From G965215145 sp965215145 (GTDB lineage: Bacteria; Bacteroidota; Rhodothermia; Rhodothermales; JANQRZ01): a DNA stretch of 64,000 nt. The first letter of the stretch is position 1, and each line of letters starts with the position of its first letter. The stretch covers positions 2,418,001 through 2,482,000 of the forward strand of contig OZ244038.1 in the NCBI GenBank assembly GCA_965215145.1, read 5' to 3'. Below, piece after piece: positions 7,367-16,024 of this stretch. Under the pieces are notes generated by a model. The model did no database searches and was not told the origin of the DNA. It saw only the letters and a list, made by a program, of their open reading frames with translations. Position numbers and translations under genes: made by a program.

Positions 7367-7977
7367 TCGGCGGGGGTGGTGACGGAGGCGGCGCTGCTGC
7401 CGAGCTGCTCGGCGCCGAACACGACGGCCGCAGCGACGAGCAGGGCCGCCCCGACCTTGATGAGGGTGCCGGGGCTGAAGAACCGGTGGCGCAGGCCGTC
7501 CTGCCGGTAGGTCACGTCGGCGTTGGCGATCTGGTGCGAGAGGACGACGTTGCCCGAGCGGATGTCGAAGGGCCGGACGGTGCCCTCGACGCGGAGCCGG
7601 TGGCCGACGCCGTTCACCTTCAGCCGCCGCTCCCCCTCGACCCGCAGGTTCCCCGTCGAGTCCACGCCGGTGACGAGGACGGTGAGGGTGCCTTCGAGGA
7701 GGTCGCTCTGGGCCGTCCGGTTGCTGGCGCTCGCGTCGGCGTTGAAGTTGGCGTCCAGCGAGAACCGCCCGGCGAGGTCGCCGCCGGTGGTGGCGCCGCC
7801 GCCGAAGGCGGACTGCGCGCGGTCCTCGTAGCCGCTCTGCCGCTGCGCCGCCGTCCGCTCGGCGAGGATGACGGTGAGCGCGTCGCCGGGCTGCCGCGCC
7901 ACGGGGTCGGCGAAGAGGGACTGCGCCGTCGCAGCCGGTGTGAGGACGAGGAGGAAGAGGATCGGGGCGAAGCGCAT
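7363..7977 (-). CDS. flgH: Flagellar L-ring protein FlgH
   Basis: 204 residues from the ATG at 7977. The N-terminal signal ends TPAATAQS and lacks the lipobox Cys of enteric FlgH. Typical FlgH elements are QPGDALTVILAE, GTLTVLVTGVDSTGNL, VEGERRLKVNG and the C-terminal RSGNVVLSHQIANADVTY. An unusual hydrophobic C-terminal extension (about 173-195) could be a membrane anchor in place of the missing lipid. The L ring lies in the outer membrane. Eleven bases follow the flgA stop. Confidence 0.95.
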   Translation of the reverse strand: MRFAPILFLLVLTPAATAQSLFADPVARQPGDALTVILAERTAAQRQSGYEDRAQSAFGGGATTGGDLAGRFSLDANFNADASASNRTAQSDLLEGTLTVLVTGVDSTGNLRVEGERRLKVNGVGHRLRVEGTVRPFDIRSGNVVLSHQIANADVTYRQDGLRHRFFSPGTLIKVGAALLVAAAVVFGAEQLGSSAASVTTPAE

Positions 7978-7988
7978 GGCGGTGCGGG

Positions 7989-8717
7989 CTAGAGGGTGGC
8001 GAGCCAGTCGGCCTCGCCGGGGGCGGTGAGGCGGACGCGGTACGTGGCGGCCGTGGCGCGGCACCACACCCGGATCGCCTCGCCGACGGCGCCGCGCTCG
8101 CGCGCCTGCGCCTCGAAGACGAGGCGGAGCGCGCCCCGCATGTAGCGCACGGCCACGGGGTCGCCGGTGTCCACGGCGGCGGGCCACGCGAGGTCGCTCG
8201 CGCGGAGGGCCTCGCCGGCGTCGAGGCGGCGGCGGGCCGTAGGGGGAGCGTCGGTCTGGAGGAGCGATGGCGGGACGGGCTCGCCGTGGAACCGGGTCGT
8301 CTCCAGCCACGCCGTCTCGACGGCCCCCACCGAGAGCGTGTCTCCCCGCCCGAGCGCGCGGCGCGCGACGGCGACCGAGTCGAAGTGGGCGACGTAGAGG
8401 AGCGCCCACCCGGCGCGGCCGGCGTCGGCGTAGACCTCGGCGCGGGCGTGGCCGCGCGGGAGCCCGTCGGCGGCCGGGACCTCCAGCCGGAGCGGACCGG
8501 CTGCGGGGAGGCCGTTCGACAGCCGGAGCACCCGCGGTTCGAGCCGTGGCGCCGCGGTCGGAAAGCGCTCGGCCAGCCACGCCTCGGCGGCGGCCCGCAC
8601 CCGCACCTCCGCGCCAGCCGGGTCAGCGGGCTGGGCGGAGGCGGGGTCGGTAGCCACCAGCACCGCCGCAAGTACGAGCAGCGGGGTGGGGAGCCAGAAC
8701 GGGAGGCGGAGCGTCAT
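7989..8717 (-). CDS. flgA: Flagella basal body P-ring formation protein FlgA
   Basis: 242 residues from the ATG at 8717 (MTLRLPFWLPT). A signal peptide (about 1-28) is followed by a degenerate N-terminal region and a C-terminal SAF-like module. The PPTARRRLDAGEALRASDL segment matches the FlgA pattern R-x-L-x-x-G-x-x-L-x-x-x-D-L. The end (VWCRATAATYRVRLTAPGEA) fits the FlgA tail. FlgA is the periplasmic chaperone for P-ring assembly, which agrees with its place next to flgH and flgI. Overall conservation is weak, so the assignment depends on the SAF motif and neighbours. Confidence 0.85.
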   Translation of the reverse strand: MTLRLPFWLPTPLLVLAAVLVATDPASAQPADPAGAEVRVRAAAEAWLAERFPTAAPRLEPRVLRLSNGLPAAGPLRLEVPAADGLPRGHARAEVYADAGRAGWALLYVAHFDSVAVARRALGRGDTLSVGAVETAWLETTRFHGEPVPPSLLQTDAPPTARRRLDAGEALRASDLAWPAAVDTGDPVAVRYMRGALRLVFEAQARERGAVGEAIRVWCRATAATYRVRLTAPGEADWLATL

Positions 8718-8791
8718 TGAGTGGGGAGAGAAAAAAGAAGGGAGATGACGAATAAGAGCCTGCCTATTCTCCATCTTCAATCCGCCATCCT

Positions 8792-9568
8792 CTAGCGTTT
8801 CATGCTGTTGGCGATCTGGAGCATCTCCTCGCTCGTCGTCACCATCTTCGAGTTCATCTCGTAGGCGCGTTGGGCCGTGATGAGGTCCACCATCTCCTGG
8901 ACCACGTCCACGTTCGAGGCCTCGAGGAAGCCCTGCTGAAGGAGGCCGAGGCCGTCCTCGCCGGGCGGCGCGATGGCCGGCTCGCCGCTGGCCTCGGTCT
9001 GCTCGTAGAGGTTGCCGCCGAGGCCGCGCAGCCCGGCCGGGTTGGCGAAGCGGACGAGCTCGATCTGTCCGATCTCGAGCGGCTCCGGCTCGCCGGCCAT
9101 GCGGACGCGCACGATGCCGTCGGCGCCGACCTGCACGTCCTGCGCCTCGGGCGGCACCTCGAGGTCGGGCTCGAGGGCGAGGCCGCCCTGAGTCACGACG
9201 CGGCCCTCGGCGTCGAGCGTGAGCGCGCCGTCGCGGGTGTAGGCGACGGTGCCGTCGGGGCGGCGGACCTGGAGGAACCCGTCGCCGTTGACGGCGAGGT
9301 CGAGGGCGTTGCCGGTCTGCGTCAGCCCGCCCTGCGTGAACGTCCGCTCCGTGGCGACGACGGCGGAGCCGGCGCCGAGCTGAAGCGCGGCCGGCCGGGC
9401 CTCGCCCTCGCCGCCGCGCTGGACCGTCTGGTAGAGGAGGTCCTGGAAGACGACGTTGGCGCGCTTGAACCCGACGGTGTTGGCGTTGGCGAGGTTGTTC
9501 GCGGTGTTGTCCACGCTGGCCTGCTGGGCGCTCATGCCGAGGGCGGCGGTGCGGAGGGCTCGGAGCAT
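8792..9568 (-). CDS. flgG: Flagellar distal rod protein FlgG
   Basis: 258 residues from the ATG at 9568 (MLRALRTAALGMSAQQ). The axial-protein signature VDNTANNLANANTVGFKR is exact. The region NALDLAVNGDGFLQVRRPDG, and the C-terminus with QQGFLEASNVDVVQEMVDL and MVTTSEEMLQIANSMKR, are diagnostic of FlgG. It builds the distal rod through the P and L rings. An upstream in-frame ATG at 9661 lies in a repeat array and is rejected. Confidence 0.97.
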   Translation of the reverse strand: MLRALRTAALGMSAQQASVDNTANNLANANTVGFKRANVVFQDLLYQTVQRGGEGEARPAALQLGAGSAVVATERTFTQGGLTQTGNALDLAVNGDGFLQVRRPDGTVAYTRDGALTLDAEGRVVTQGGLALEPDLEVPPEAQDVQVGADGIVRVRMAGEPEPLEIGQIELVRFANPAGLRGLGGNLYEQTEASGEPAIAPPGEDGLGLLQQGFLEASNVDVVQEMVDLITAQRAYEMNSKMVTTSEEMLQIANSMKR

Positions 9569-9646
9569 CGTGAGTTGTGGGTTGTGGGTGATGAGTTGTG
9601 AGTCGTGGGCTGCAAGCGGTGAGTCCGTGAACGGTGAGTCCGTGAA
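9568..9646. repeat. Degenerate heptanucleotide array (nnGTGRG) between flgF and flgG
   Basis: The 100-base gap is filled with 7-base units such as TCGTGAG, TTGTGGG (twice), TTGTGAG, TCGTGGG and CGGTGAG. A perfect 15-bp tandem duplication (9617-9631 and 9632-9646) follows. The 7-base period is plain by eye. It forms the leader immediately upstream of flgG. Confidence 0.75.
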
Positions 9647-9668
9647 CTCAAGACCCACCACTCATCAC

Positions 9669-10382
9669 TCAGAACTTCCCGAGGTCGCGGGTGACCTGGC
9701 CGAGGGCGCCGTCGGCGGCCTGGATCAGCTTCTGCTGGGCCTCGTAGAGCCGGACGTGCGAGATCATCTCGGTCATCTCGCGGATGGGGTCCACGTTCGA
9801 GCCCTCGACGAACCCCTGCCGGACGGCCGGCGCGTCGAGGTCCTCGGGCGCGGCGTCGGCGACGAAGGCGGTGGCGTCGAGGTGGCGGAGCGCGCCGGGG
9901 TCGGCGAAGGTGACGATGCGGAGGCGGCCGGCCTCCTGCTCGCCGACGCGGATCGTGCCGTCGGCGGCGACGGTGACGGGGCCGCCGGGCGGGAGTTGGA
10001 GCGGCCCGTCCGCGCCCTGCACAGCGAGGCCGTCGGCGGTGCGGAGGGTGCCGTCGGCGCCCGTCATGAACCGGCCGGAGCGGGTGTAGCGGAGCGCGCC
10101 GTCGTCCCCGGCGACGACGAAGAACCCCTCCCCCTCGAGCGCCACGTCGAGCGGGTTGCCGGTGGCCTCCAGCGCGCCGGGCGCGAGGTCGGCCCAGCCC
10201 TGGGTGCGGCGCTCGCTGCGCGGGGCGCCCTCGGCGTCGAGCCCCTCGCGGAGGACCTCGGTGAAGGCGCGGCCCCGGCGGTAGCCGATGGTGGCGGCGT
10301 TGGCGAGGTTGTTCGCCGTGCGGTCCTGGCGCTGGACCTGCTCGGCCATCGAGGCGGCGGCGTTGCGGAGGCGGAGGAGCAT
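9669..10382 (-). CDS. flgF: Flagellar proximal rod protein FlgF
   Basis: 237 residues from the ATG at 10382. It has the rod-protein N-terminus RQDRTANNLANAATIGYRRG, the central NPLDVALEGEGFFVVAGDDG and the C-terminal VRQGFVEGSNVDPIREMTEM, followed by a helical end. FlgF is distinguished from FlgG by position upstream and by the VEGSNVDPI form. It is the first gene of the minus-strand flagellar run, so the operon promoter should lie in 10383-10660, where no clear sigma-28 or sigma-54 box is visible. Confidence 0.93.
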   Translation of the reverse strand: MLLRLRNAAASMAEQVQRQDRTANNLANAATIGYRRGRAFTEVLREGLDAEGAPRSERRTQGWADLAPGALEATGNPLDVALEGEGFFVVAGDDGALRYTRSGRFMTGADGTLRTADGLAVQGADGPLQLPPGGPVTVAADGTIRVGEQEAGRLRIVTFADPGALRHLDATAFVADAAPEDLDAPAVRQGFVEGSNVDPIREMTEMISHVRLYEAQQKLIQAADGALGQVTRDLGKF

Positions 10383-10845
10383 GGCGTCGGGGTTGGGGGC
10401 ACCCCTCCTCCTTCAAAGCGGCTGCCACACCTCCCCAACGGGTCGCGCTGCCGCTCCTGCCCCCTATCGCCGTTCGGGCGCGGCAGTTCTTTCCCCTCGG
10501 CCCGACGCCCTCGCGGTACCTCTTGCCGCACGGCACGCCCACCGTCGCCAGCCTCCTGAGGCCGACGCGGCGCCACGCTTTACGGTAGCGTAATCGGTGC
10601 TTAACACGGGCTCGGGTTGTCGGTCGGTACCCTCTTCGGCTAAGCGCGGGGCGGCCCGAAACTCACCCGGGACTCCCTCCCGGCCCGGCGCTGGCCGCAC
10701 CACCCGTCTCTCAGTGAGGCGCGCGTCCCCTCCCCGAGGGGCATGCACGGCCGGGGCCCTGCGGGGCTGCCAAGCGAAGGGGGCGGGTGCGACGGCTTCA
10801 TCGCGGACTCACGTCCGCGACCTCCCGCCACCGCCACCCCGTCTC
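10383..10845. other. Divergent intergenic region between flgF and the TonB receptor
   Basis: 463 bases with no supported gene. It contains a small palindrome TTACG-GTAG-CGTAA (10580-10593). It also has a weak plus-strand TTG-N21-TA arrangement (10617-10648) that could be the receptor promoter with a leader of nearly 200 bases. Reading frames crossing this region lack coding character. Confidence 0.4.
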
Positions 10846-13800
10846 GTGCCCCTCCGCTACCGCCGCGCCGCCCGCCTCCTCGCGCTCTTCCTCCTGGCCC
10901 CGACGCTGGCCCACGCCGACGTGCCCGAGCGGGCCGGGGCGCTGGCCGGCCGCGTCCTCGACGCGCGAACCGGGGAGGGACTCCCCGGGGCCAACGTCGC
11001 GCTGCCCGCGCTCGGCGTCGGCGACGCCGCCGACGCCGAGGGGTACTACCGCGTCGACGCCGTCCCCGCCGGGACCTACGACGTCGAGGTCCGCTACATC
11101 GGGTTCGGGACGAAGACCGTCACCGGCGTCGAGGTCCGCGACGGGCGGACGACGGAGCTCGACGTGACGCTCGCCGAGGAGGCCGTCGAGGGCGAGGAGG
11201 TCGTCGTCACCGCCGAGCGCGAGCGCGGCACGACGGCGGCGATGCTGACGGTGCGGAAGCTGGCGCCCTCGGTGATCGACGTCGTCAGCCGGAGCGACAT
11301 CGAGCTGGCCGGGAGCGACGCCGCGGCGGCCGTCTCGCGGACCCCCGCGGCCGAGGTCAAGGACGGGAAGTTCATCCGCGTCCGCGGCTTCGGCGACCGC
11401 TACGCGAACCTCACCCTCAACGGCATCCCGATCCCGTCGATCACGCCGGACCGGCGGGAGGTCCCGCTCGACCTCTTCCCCGCCTCGGCCCTCGAGAGCG
11501 CCCGCGTGGTCAAGGGGTACACGCCGGACCTCCCGGCCGACTTCGCCGGCGGCCTCGTCCAGCTCTTCACCCGCGACACCCCGCCCGGCCGGATCGTGAA
11601 GTTCAGCGCCTCGGGCTCCTACAACACCGCGACCTCGCTCCAGGAGGGGATCTACCTCGGCGGCTGTTCGAGCGCCTGGACGGGATTCTCGGACTGCTTC
11701 GGCGACTACCCTGACGCCTTCTTCGACGGCCGCAACGTCCAGGGGTTCTCCCAGGATGACCTCCCGGAGCCCGGTGAGCCGCCCCCCACGGCCCCCTCGA
11801 ACCCGCGCTCGGCCGCGGAGCAGGAGGCGCTCGGCGAGGCCATCGTCGGGCTGATGCCGAACACGCCGGAGGTGATGACGGCGCCCGTGAACCAGTCCTT
11901 CGGGCTCACCCTCGGCGACGCCTTCGACGTCTTCGGCCGGCGCTTTGGGGTGATCGCGGTCGGGACCTACGACCAGACGTTCTCGGCGCGGCAGAACTAC
12001 CGGGAGCGGCTGCTCCGGCAGGCCACGCTCACGAACGAGGACGGCGAGCCCGAGGCCATCCCGTTCTTCGAGACCGATTACGTCGGGCGCTACGGCGAGC
12101 GCGGCGTCCGCGTCGGTGGCATCGTGAACCTCGGCTACGCCGTCTCGGACGCCTCGAAGCTGGCCCTCACGACGGTCTACAACCGGACCACCGAGGACCA
12201 GGCCCGGATCCTCGAGGGGTACCGCGAGGGCGAGGACCAGAACCTCTACATCCCCCAACTCCGCCGCCTCACGAGCAACCTCTTCACCGGCCGCCTCAGC
12301 GGCGACCACCGGCTCCCGTTCGTGACGGAGGCAGCGACGGTGGAGTGGCAGCTCGCCTACACCCGGACGGGCCGCTTCGAGCCCGGTACCCGCGCCCCCG
12401 TCTACGTCCAGTCCGCCGAGGCCGCCGTCGACCCCGAGACCGAGGGCTACCAGCCCCTCGACGGCGTCCCGTTCCGGTACTTCCAGAGCAACTTCGCCAG
12501 CCTGGCCGCGGTGTTCCACCAGGACCAGGATGACAACGGCTACGTCGCCGGCCTCGACGGGACCGTCCCCCTCCGCGCGCTCGGCCGCCCCGTGAGCGTC
12601 AAGGTCGGCGGCCTCTACGACCGCCGCGACCGCGAGGTCTACACCCGCCGCATCTTCTTCACCAGCCGGGCTTCCGGCACCACCCTGCCGGACTCGCTGG
12701 CGGCGCTGTCGCCGGACGCGCTCTTCAGCCCGGAGTGGATCACCTTCAACGAGGACTACAGCGTGCCCGAGGACTCGGCCCGCATCGGCCTCGCGCCGGA
12801 GGACCGGGGGCAGGCCTCGGACAACTACGAGGCCGAGGCCACCGTCGCGGCCGCCTATGCCATGCTGGACGTCGAGGTCGTGGACGGGGTCCGGCTCGTG
12901 GCCGGCGCCCGGCTCGAGGACGCCCGCCAGGACGGCCGCGCCTTCGGCATCTTTATCGAGCAGTTCGGCCAGGGCACCCTCGCCGACCGGGAGCGGACGT
13001 GGGGGATCGCCAACGCCGACGTCCTCCCCTCCATCGCCGTCACCCTCTCGCCCTCGGACCAGATGAACGTCCGGGCCGGGCTGGCGCGGACGGTGGCGCG
13101 GCCGCAGTTCCGGGAGCTCTCGCCCATCTCGTTCTACGACTTCTTCGGCGGCATCATCGCCACCGGCAACCCGGACCTGGAGCGCGTCTTCATCACCAAC
13201 GCCGACGTCCGCTGGGAGTGGTTCCCGAGCGCCGACGCCGTGCTCTCGGTCGGCGGCTTCTACAAGGGGTTCGGCCGGCCCATCGAGGCGGTCTGGAAGG
13301 GCAACGGCGACCGGACGTGGGCCAATACGGGCCGCGCCCGCGCCTATGGGGTCGAGTTCGAGGCCCGCGGCCGGGGTGCAGAGATCGCCCGCGTTCTCGA
13401 AGGGCTCACCGTCAACGCAAACCTCACGCTGATGTACTCCGAGGTGGACGAGTTCGTGTTCCGCAACGCCGGCGGCCAGTTCGTCCGCATCCCCGCCGAC
13501 GAGCGGCCGGTGTTCGGGCAGACGCCGTTCCTGATCAACACGATCACGAGCTACGAGGTGCCGCGGCTCGGGACGCAGGTGAGCGCGCTGCTCCAGGCCA
13601 CCGGCCGCCGCCTCGAGATCGTCAGCAACGGGCCCGTGCGCCCGGCGATCTACGAGGCCCCCCGGACGGAGCTCGACCTCGTCGTCGAGCAGCCGCTCGG
13701 GCGCGGGCTCACCCTCCGCGGGACCGCGCGCCGCCTACTCGGCAGCGAGGTCCGCTTTCAGCAGGAGTTCGACAACGGCGAGACCCTCGCCACGACGAGC

Positions 13801-13851
13801 TACGACCGGGGCCAGACGTTCTCGCTCTCGCTCTCGTGGTCGCCCTTCTAG
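10846..13851 (+). CDS. TonB-dependent outer-membrane receptor with carboxypeptidase-like domain
   Basis: 1001 residues from the GTG at 10846. The signal peptide (VPLRYRRAARLLALFLL, cleaved near AHA-DV) fixes the start; upstream in-frame codons look non-coding. Domains in order are a CarboxypepD_reg-like beta domain (about 35-120, GRVLDARTGEGLPGANV), a plug (about 130-260, with VRGFGDRYANLTLNGIPIPS) and a 22-strand barrel ending in the aromatic SLSLSWSPF. It imports an unknown ligand across the outer membrane with TonB energy. A small Ig-like lipoprotein gene starts 17 bases downstream and a beta-helix lipoprotein follows, suggesting a receptor/surface-lipoprotein system. The substrate cannot be told from sequence. 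Confidence 0.92.
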   Translation: MPLRYRRAARLLALFLLAPTLAHADVPERAGALAGRVLDARTGEGLPGANVALPALGVGDAADAEGYYRVDAVPAGTYDVEVRYIGFGTKTVTGVEVRDGRTTELDVTLAEEAVEGEEVVVTAERERGTTAAMLTVRKLAPSVIDVVSRSDIELAGSDAAAAVSRTPAAEVKDGKFIRVRGFGDRYANLTLNGIPIPSITPDRREVPLDLFPASALESARVVKGYTPDLPADFAGGLVQLFTRDTPPGRIVKFSASGSYNTATSLQEGIYLGGCSSAWTGFSDCFGDYPDAFFDGRNVQGFSQDDLPEPGEPPPTAPSNPRSAAEQEALGEAIVGLMPNTPEVMTAPVNQSFGLTLGDAFDVFGRRFGVIAVGTYDQTFSARQNYRERLLRQATLTNEDGEPEAIPFFETDYVGRYGERGVRVGGIVNLGYAVSDASKLALTTVYNRTTEDQARILEGYREGEDQNLYIPQLRRLTSNLFTGRLSGDHRLPFVTEAATVEWQLAYTRTGRFEPGTRAPVYVQSAEAAVDPETEGYQPLDGVPFRYFQSNFASLAAVFHQDQDDNGYVAGLDGTVPLRALGRPVSVKVGGLYDRRDREVYTRRIFFTSRASGTTLPDSLAALSPDALFSPEWITFNEDYSVPEDSARIGLAPEDRGQASDNYEAEATVAAAYAMLDVEVVDGVRLVAGARLEDARQDGRAFGIFIEQFGQGTLADRERTWGIANADVLPSIAVTLSPSDQMNVRAGLARTVARPQFRELSPISFYDFFGGIIATGNPDLERVFITNADVRWEWFPSADAVLSVGGFYKGFGRPIEAVWKGNGDRTWANTGRARAYGVEFEARGRGAEIARVLEGLTVNANLTLMYSEVDEFVFRNAGGQFVRIPADERPVFGQTPFLINTITSYEVPRLGTQVSALLQATGRRLEIVSNGPVRPAIYEAPRTELDLVVEQPLGRGLTLRGTARRLLGSEVRFQQEFDNGETLATTSYDRGQTFSLSLSWSPF

Positions 13852-13867
13852 CCTAGCCTATCGCCCC

Positions 13868-14284
13868 ATGCGCTCCCCCTTCCACCGCCCCCCGCGGGCA
13901 GTCGCAGCCGCCCTCCTCACCGTTCCGATCCTCGCTCTCGGCCTAGCCGCCTGCGACGGCGACCCGCTCCGCGAGCTGAACCGGGGCGTCCCGACCCGGC
14001 TCGAGCTCGCGGCCGACACCTCCGGGTTCGGCGAGGCCGTGCCGGGCGAGACCCTGCCCGTGGCCGTCGTCGCCCGCGACCCCTACGGCGACGGCGTCCC
14101 CGGCGCGATCGTGACGTGGGCCGTGGCCACGGGCGCGGGCGCCTCCGTAAATCCGGACTCGACGTTCACCGACGCCGACGGGCTCGCCGGGGTGACGTGG
14201 ACGCTCGGGGGCGCGAGCACCTCCTACACCCTCCAGGCCGTCGGCGCCAGCAGTTCGCTCACCTTCACGGCGGACGCCCGTTGA
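13868..14284 (+). CDS. Small lipoprotein with bacterial Ig-like (Big-1) domain
   Basis: 138 residues. A lipoprotein signal has a lipobox GLAAC (Cys29), so the product should be anchored in a membrane leaflet. Residues about 42-135 form one Big-1-type Ig fold: the VAVVARDPYGDGVPGAIVTWAV pattern and a DADGLAGVTWTLG turn are typical. It follows the receptor gene by 17 bases and is probably in the same transcript. A related Ig module occurs in the RCC1 lipoprotein at 16025. A structural or ligand-presenting partner of the receptor is inference. Confidence 0.85.
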   Translation: MRSPFHRPPRAVAAALLTVPILALGLAACDGDPLRELNRGVPTRLELAADTSGFGEAVPGETLPVAVVARDPYGDGVPGAIVTWAVATGAGASVNPDSTFTDADGLAGVTWTLGGASTSYTLQAVGASSSLTFTADAR

Positions 14285-14361
14285 CCGTCCGCTGACCGCC
14301 CTTCCCCCTCTGCTGGTCGCCCGAGAGCGGCGTGCTGGGCGAGGTATGCACCCGCCTCATT

Positions 14362-14392
14362 TTGCCTTCTAATTCAGGATAACCTAGCGCTA
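14362..14392 (+). promoter_or_regulatory. Possible promoter for the beta-helix lipoprotein gene
   Basis: The 216-base gap 14285-14500 is relatively AT-rich between 14350 and 14420. It contains TTG (14362) then, after 20 bases, TAGCGCTA (14385). Spacing fits Bacteroidota promoters but the downstream box is poor. Confidence 0.25.
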
Positions 14393-14500
14393 ACAATGAG
14401 GTCACAGAAGCGCCTGACATAGAGCCTATCCTCTTCAGGCGTCGGAGCACTCCCTAAGCCTCGCCGCCCCGTTACCCTCACCTCACTCCACTCCCCTACC

Positions 14501-15904
14501 ATGCGCACCCTTCGCTCTTGGCCGCTCTTCGCGGTCGTCCTCGCGCTCGTCGCCGTCCCGGTCGCCCTGACCGGTTGCGACAGTGCGGACCCCATCAGCA
14601 CCTCCACCGGCACCGAGGCCGCCCTCGGCGCCGACGCCGGCACCCGCGCCGTCATCCCGGTCTCGGGCTCGATCACGAGGAACACGACGTGGACGAAGAA
14701 CAACACCTACGTCCTCGACGGCATCGTGGACGTGACGAACAACGCCACCCTCACCATCCAGGAGGGCACCCTCGTCCAGGGCTCCACGAACCAGCCCTCC
14801 GCGCTGCTCATCCAGCGCGACGGCCGGATCGAGGCCGCCGGCACCCAGGCCGAGCCCATCGTCTTCACGAGCATCAACCCGCCCGGCTCCCGTGCCCCCG
14901 GCGACTGGGGCGGCGTGATCGTCATCGGCGAGAGCTTCTGCAACGGCGACCTCGACGGCAGCATCCTCACGGCCGACGACTGCTTCGTCGAGGGCCTCCC
15001 GGACCCCTTCGACAACCTCGTCTACGGCGGCAACGACCCGAACGACGACAGCGGCACGCTCAGCTACGTCCGCATCGAGTTCGCCGGCTTCGAGCTCCAG
15101 CCCACCCGCGAGATCAACGGCCTCACGCTCTACAGCGTCGGCAGCGGCACCCAGATCGACCACGTCCAGGTCCACAAGGGCTCCGACGACGGGATCGAGT
15201 TCTTCGGCGGCACCGTCGACGTGAAGTTCGCCATCGTGACCGGCGCCGAGGACGACTCGTTCGACTACTCCTACGGCTGGAGCGGCCGAGGCCAGTTCTG
15301 GATCGTGCAGCAGGACCAGGACACGGGTGACCGCGGCATCGAGGCGGACAACAACGAGATCCAGAACACCAGCCCGGACTTCAACAACCTCCCGCTCACC
15401 GAGCCCGAGGTCTACAACTACACGTTCGTCGGCCGCTTCCCCCAGGGCGTCGGTGACGACAACGTCGGCCTCAAGATCCGCCGCGGCGCCGCCGGCCGCC
15501 TCTTCAACGGCATCATCGGCGGGTTCGGGAGCTACTTCCTGGACATCGACGACGCGGCCACCTTCGACAACTGCCCGACCGACACAGACCAGGACCCGCT
15601 CCGGATCGACAACGTGATCGGCGCGCTCTCGGGGATCGCCCCCATCGACCCCGACCCCGACAACGAGCTCCAGTGCGTCGGGACGGCGTTCAGCTCCTCG
15701 AACCCCCGCCTCGTCAACCCCATCGACCGGCGTGACCCCGACTTCCGCCCGCGGAACACGGGCCTCGTGTCGCGGCCGAACCTCGTGCGGACGCCGCCGA
15801 TCAACGGGTTCTTCGACCAGGTGAACTACCTCGGCGCCGTCGAGCCGGGTATCCCGCAGTCGCAGACTTGGTACTTCGGGTGGACGGACTTCCCGCAGAA
15901 CTAG
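14501..15904 (+). CDS. Outer-membrane or surface lipoprotein with right-handed beta-helix repeats (paralogue 1)
   Basis: 467 residues. The lipobox is LTGC (Cys26). The body shows a beta-helix ladder starting ITRNTTWTKNNTYVLDG, then TLTIQEGTLVQG and EPIVFTSINPPGSRAPGDWG with GGVIVIG. This is a family of unknown function common in Bacteroidota near TonB receptors. Cys pairs (EFELQP region, DDC and NCPTDTDQDP) suggest disulfides or metal sites. It follows the receptor and Ig lipoprotein, so a SusD-like capture role is possible but unproven. A close paralogue is at 19979, with long stretches identical at the nucleotide level in the 3' two thirds. Confidence 0.85.
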   Translation: MRTLRSWPLFAVVLALVAVPVALTGCDSADPISTSTGTEAALGADAGTRAVIPVSGSITRNTTWTKNNTYVLDGIVDVTNNATLTIQEGTLVQGSTNQPSALLIQRDGRIEAAGTQAEPIVFTSINPPGSRAPGDWGGVIVIGESFCNGDLDGSILTADDCFVEGLPDPFDNLVYGGNDPNDDSGTLSYVRIEFAGFELQPTREINGLTLYSVGSGTQIDHVQVHKGSDDGIEFFGGTVDVKFAIVTGAEDDSFDYSYGWSGRGQFWIVQQDQDTGDRGIEADNNEIQNTSPDFNNLPLTEPEVYNYTFVGRFPQGVGDDNVGLKIRRGAAGRLFNGIIGGFGSYFLDIDDAATFDNCPTDTDQDPLRIDNVIGALSGIAPIDPDPDNELQCVGTAFSSSNPRLVNPIDRRDPDFRPRNTGLVSRPNLVRTPPINGFFDQVNYLGAVEPGIPQSQTWYFGWTDFPQN

Positions 15905-15937
15905 CCCGCACACGACGCCCTGCGTCGTCATAGGCGC

Positions 15938-15969
15938 CTGGCCGGCCTCTCGCTCGGGGGGCCGGTCAG
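15938..15969 (+). terminator. GC-rich hairpin after beta-helix lipoprotein 1
   Basis: Arms 15938-15947 and 15960-15969 (10 bp, one G-U) with a 12-base loop, 34 bases after the stop. A smaller hairpin (ACGACG/CGTCGT) precedes it. There is no T-run. Confidence 0.5.
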
Positions 15970-16024
15970 GTCCGATTACAGCACCACTACAGCACGCCCT
16001 TCCACCGCCGCGACGCCCGCCTCC

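Noticed and set aside
10383..10660. Sigma-54 promoter for the flgF operon
   Set aside because: I found no GG-N10-GC arrangement with the expected flanking bases on the minus strand.
14483..15931. 482-codon minus-strand frame opposite the beta-helix lipoprotein
   Set aside because: Shadow of a lipoprotein gene with a signal peptide and paralogue; the minus frame has no family features.
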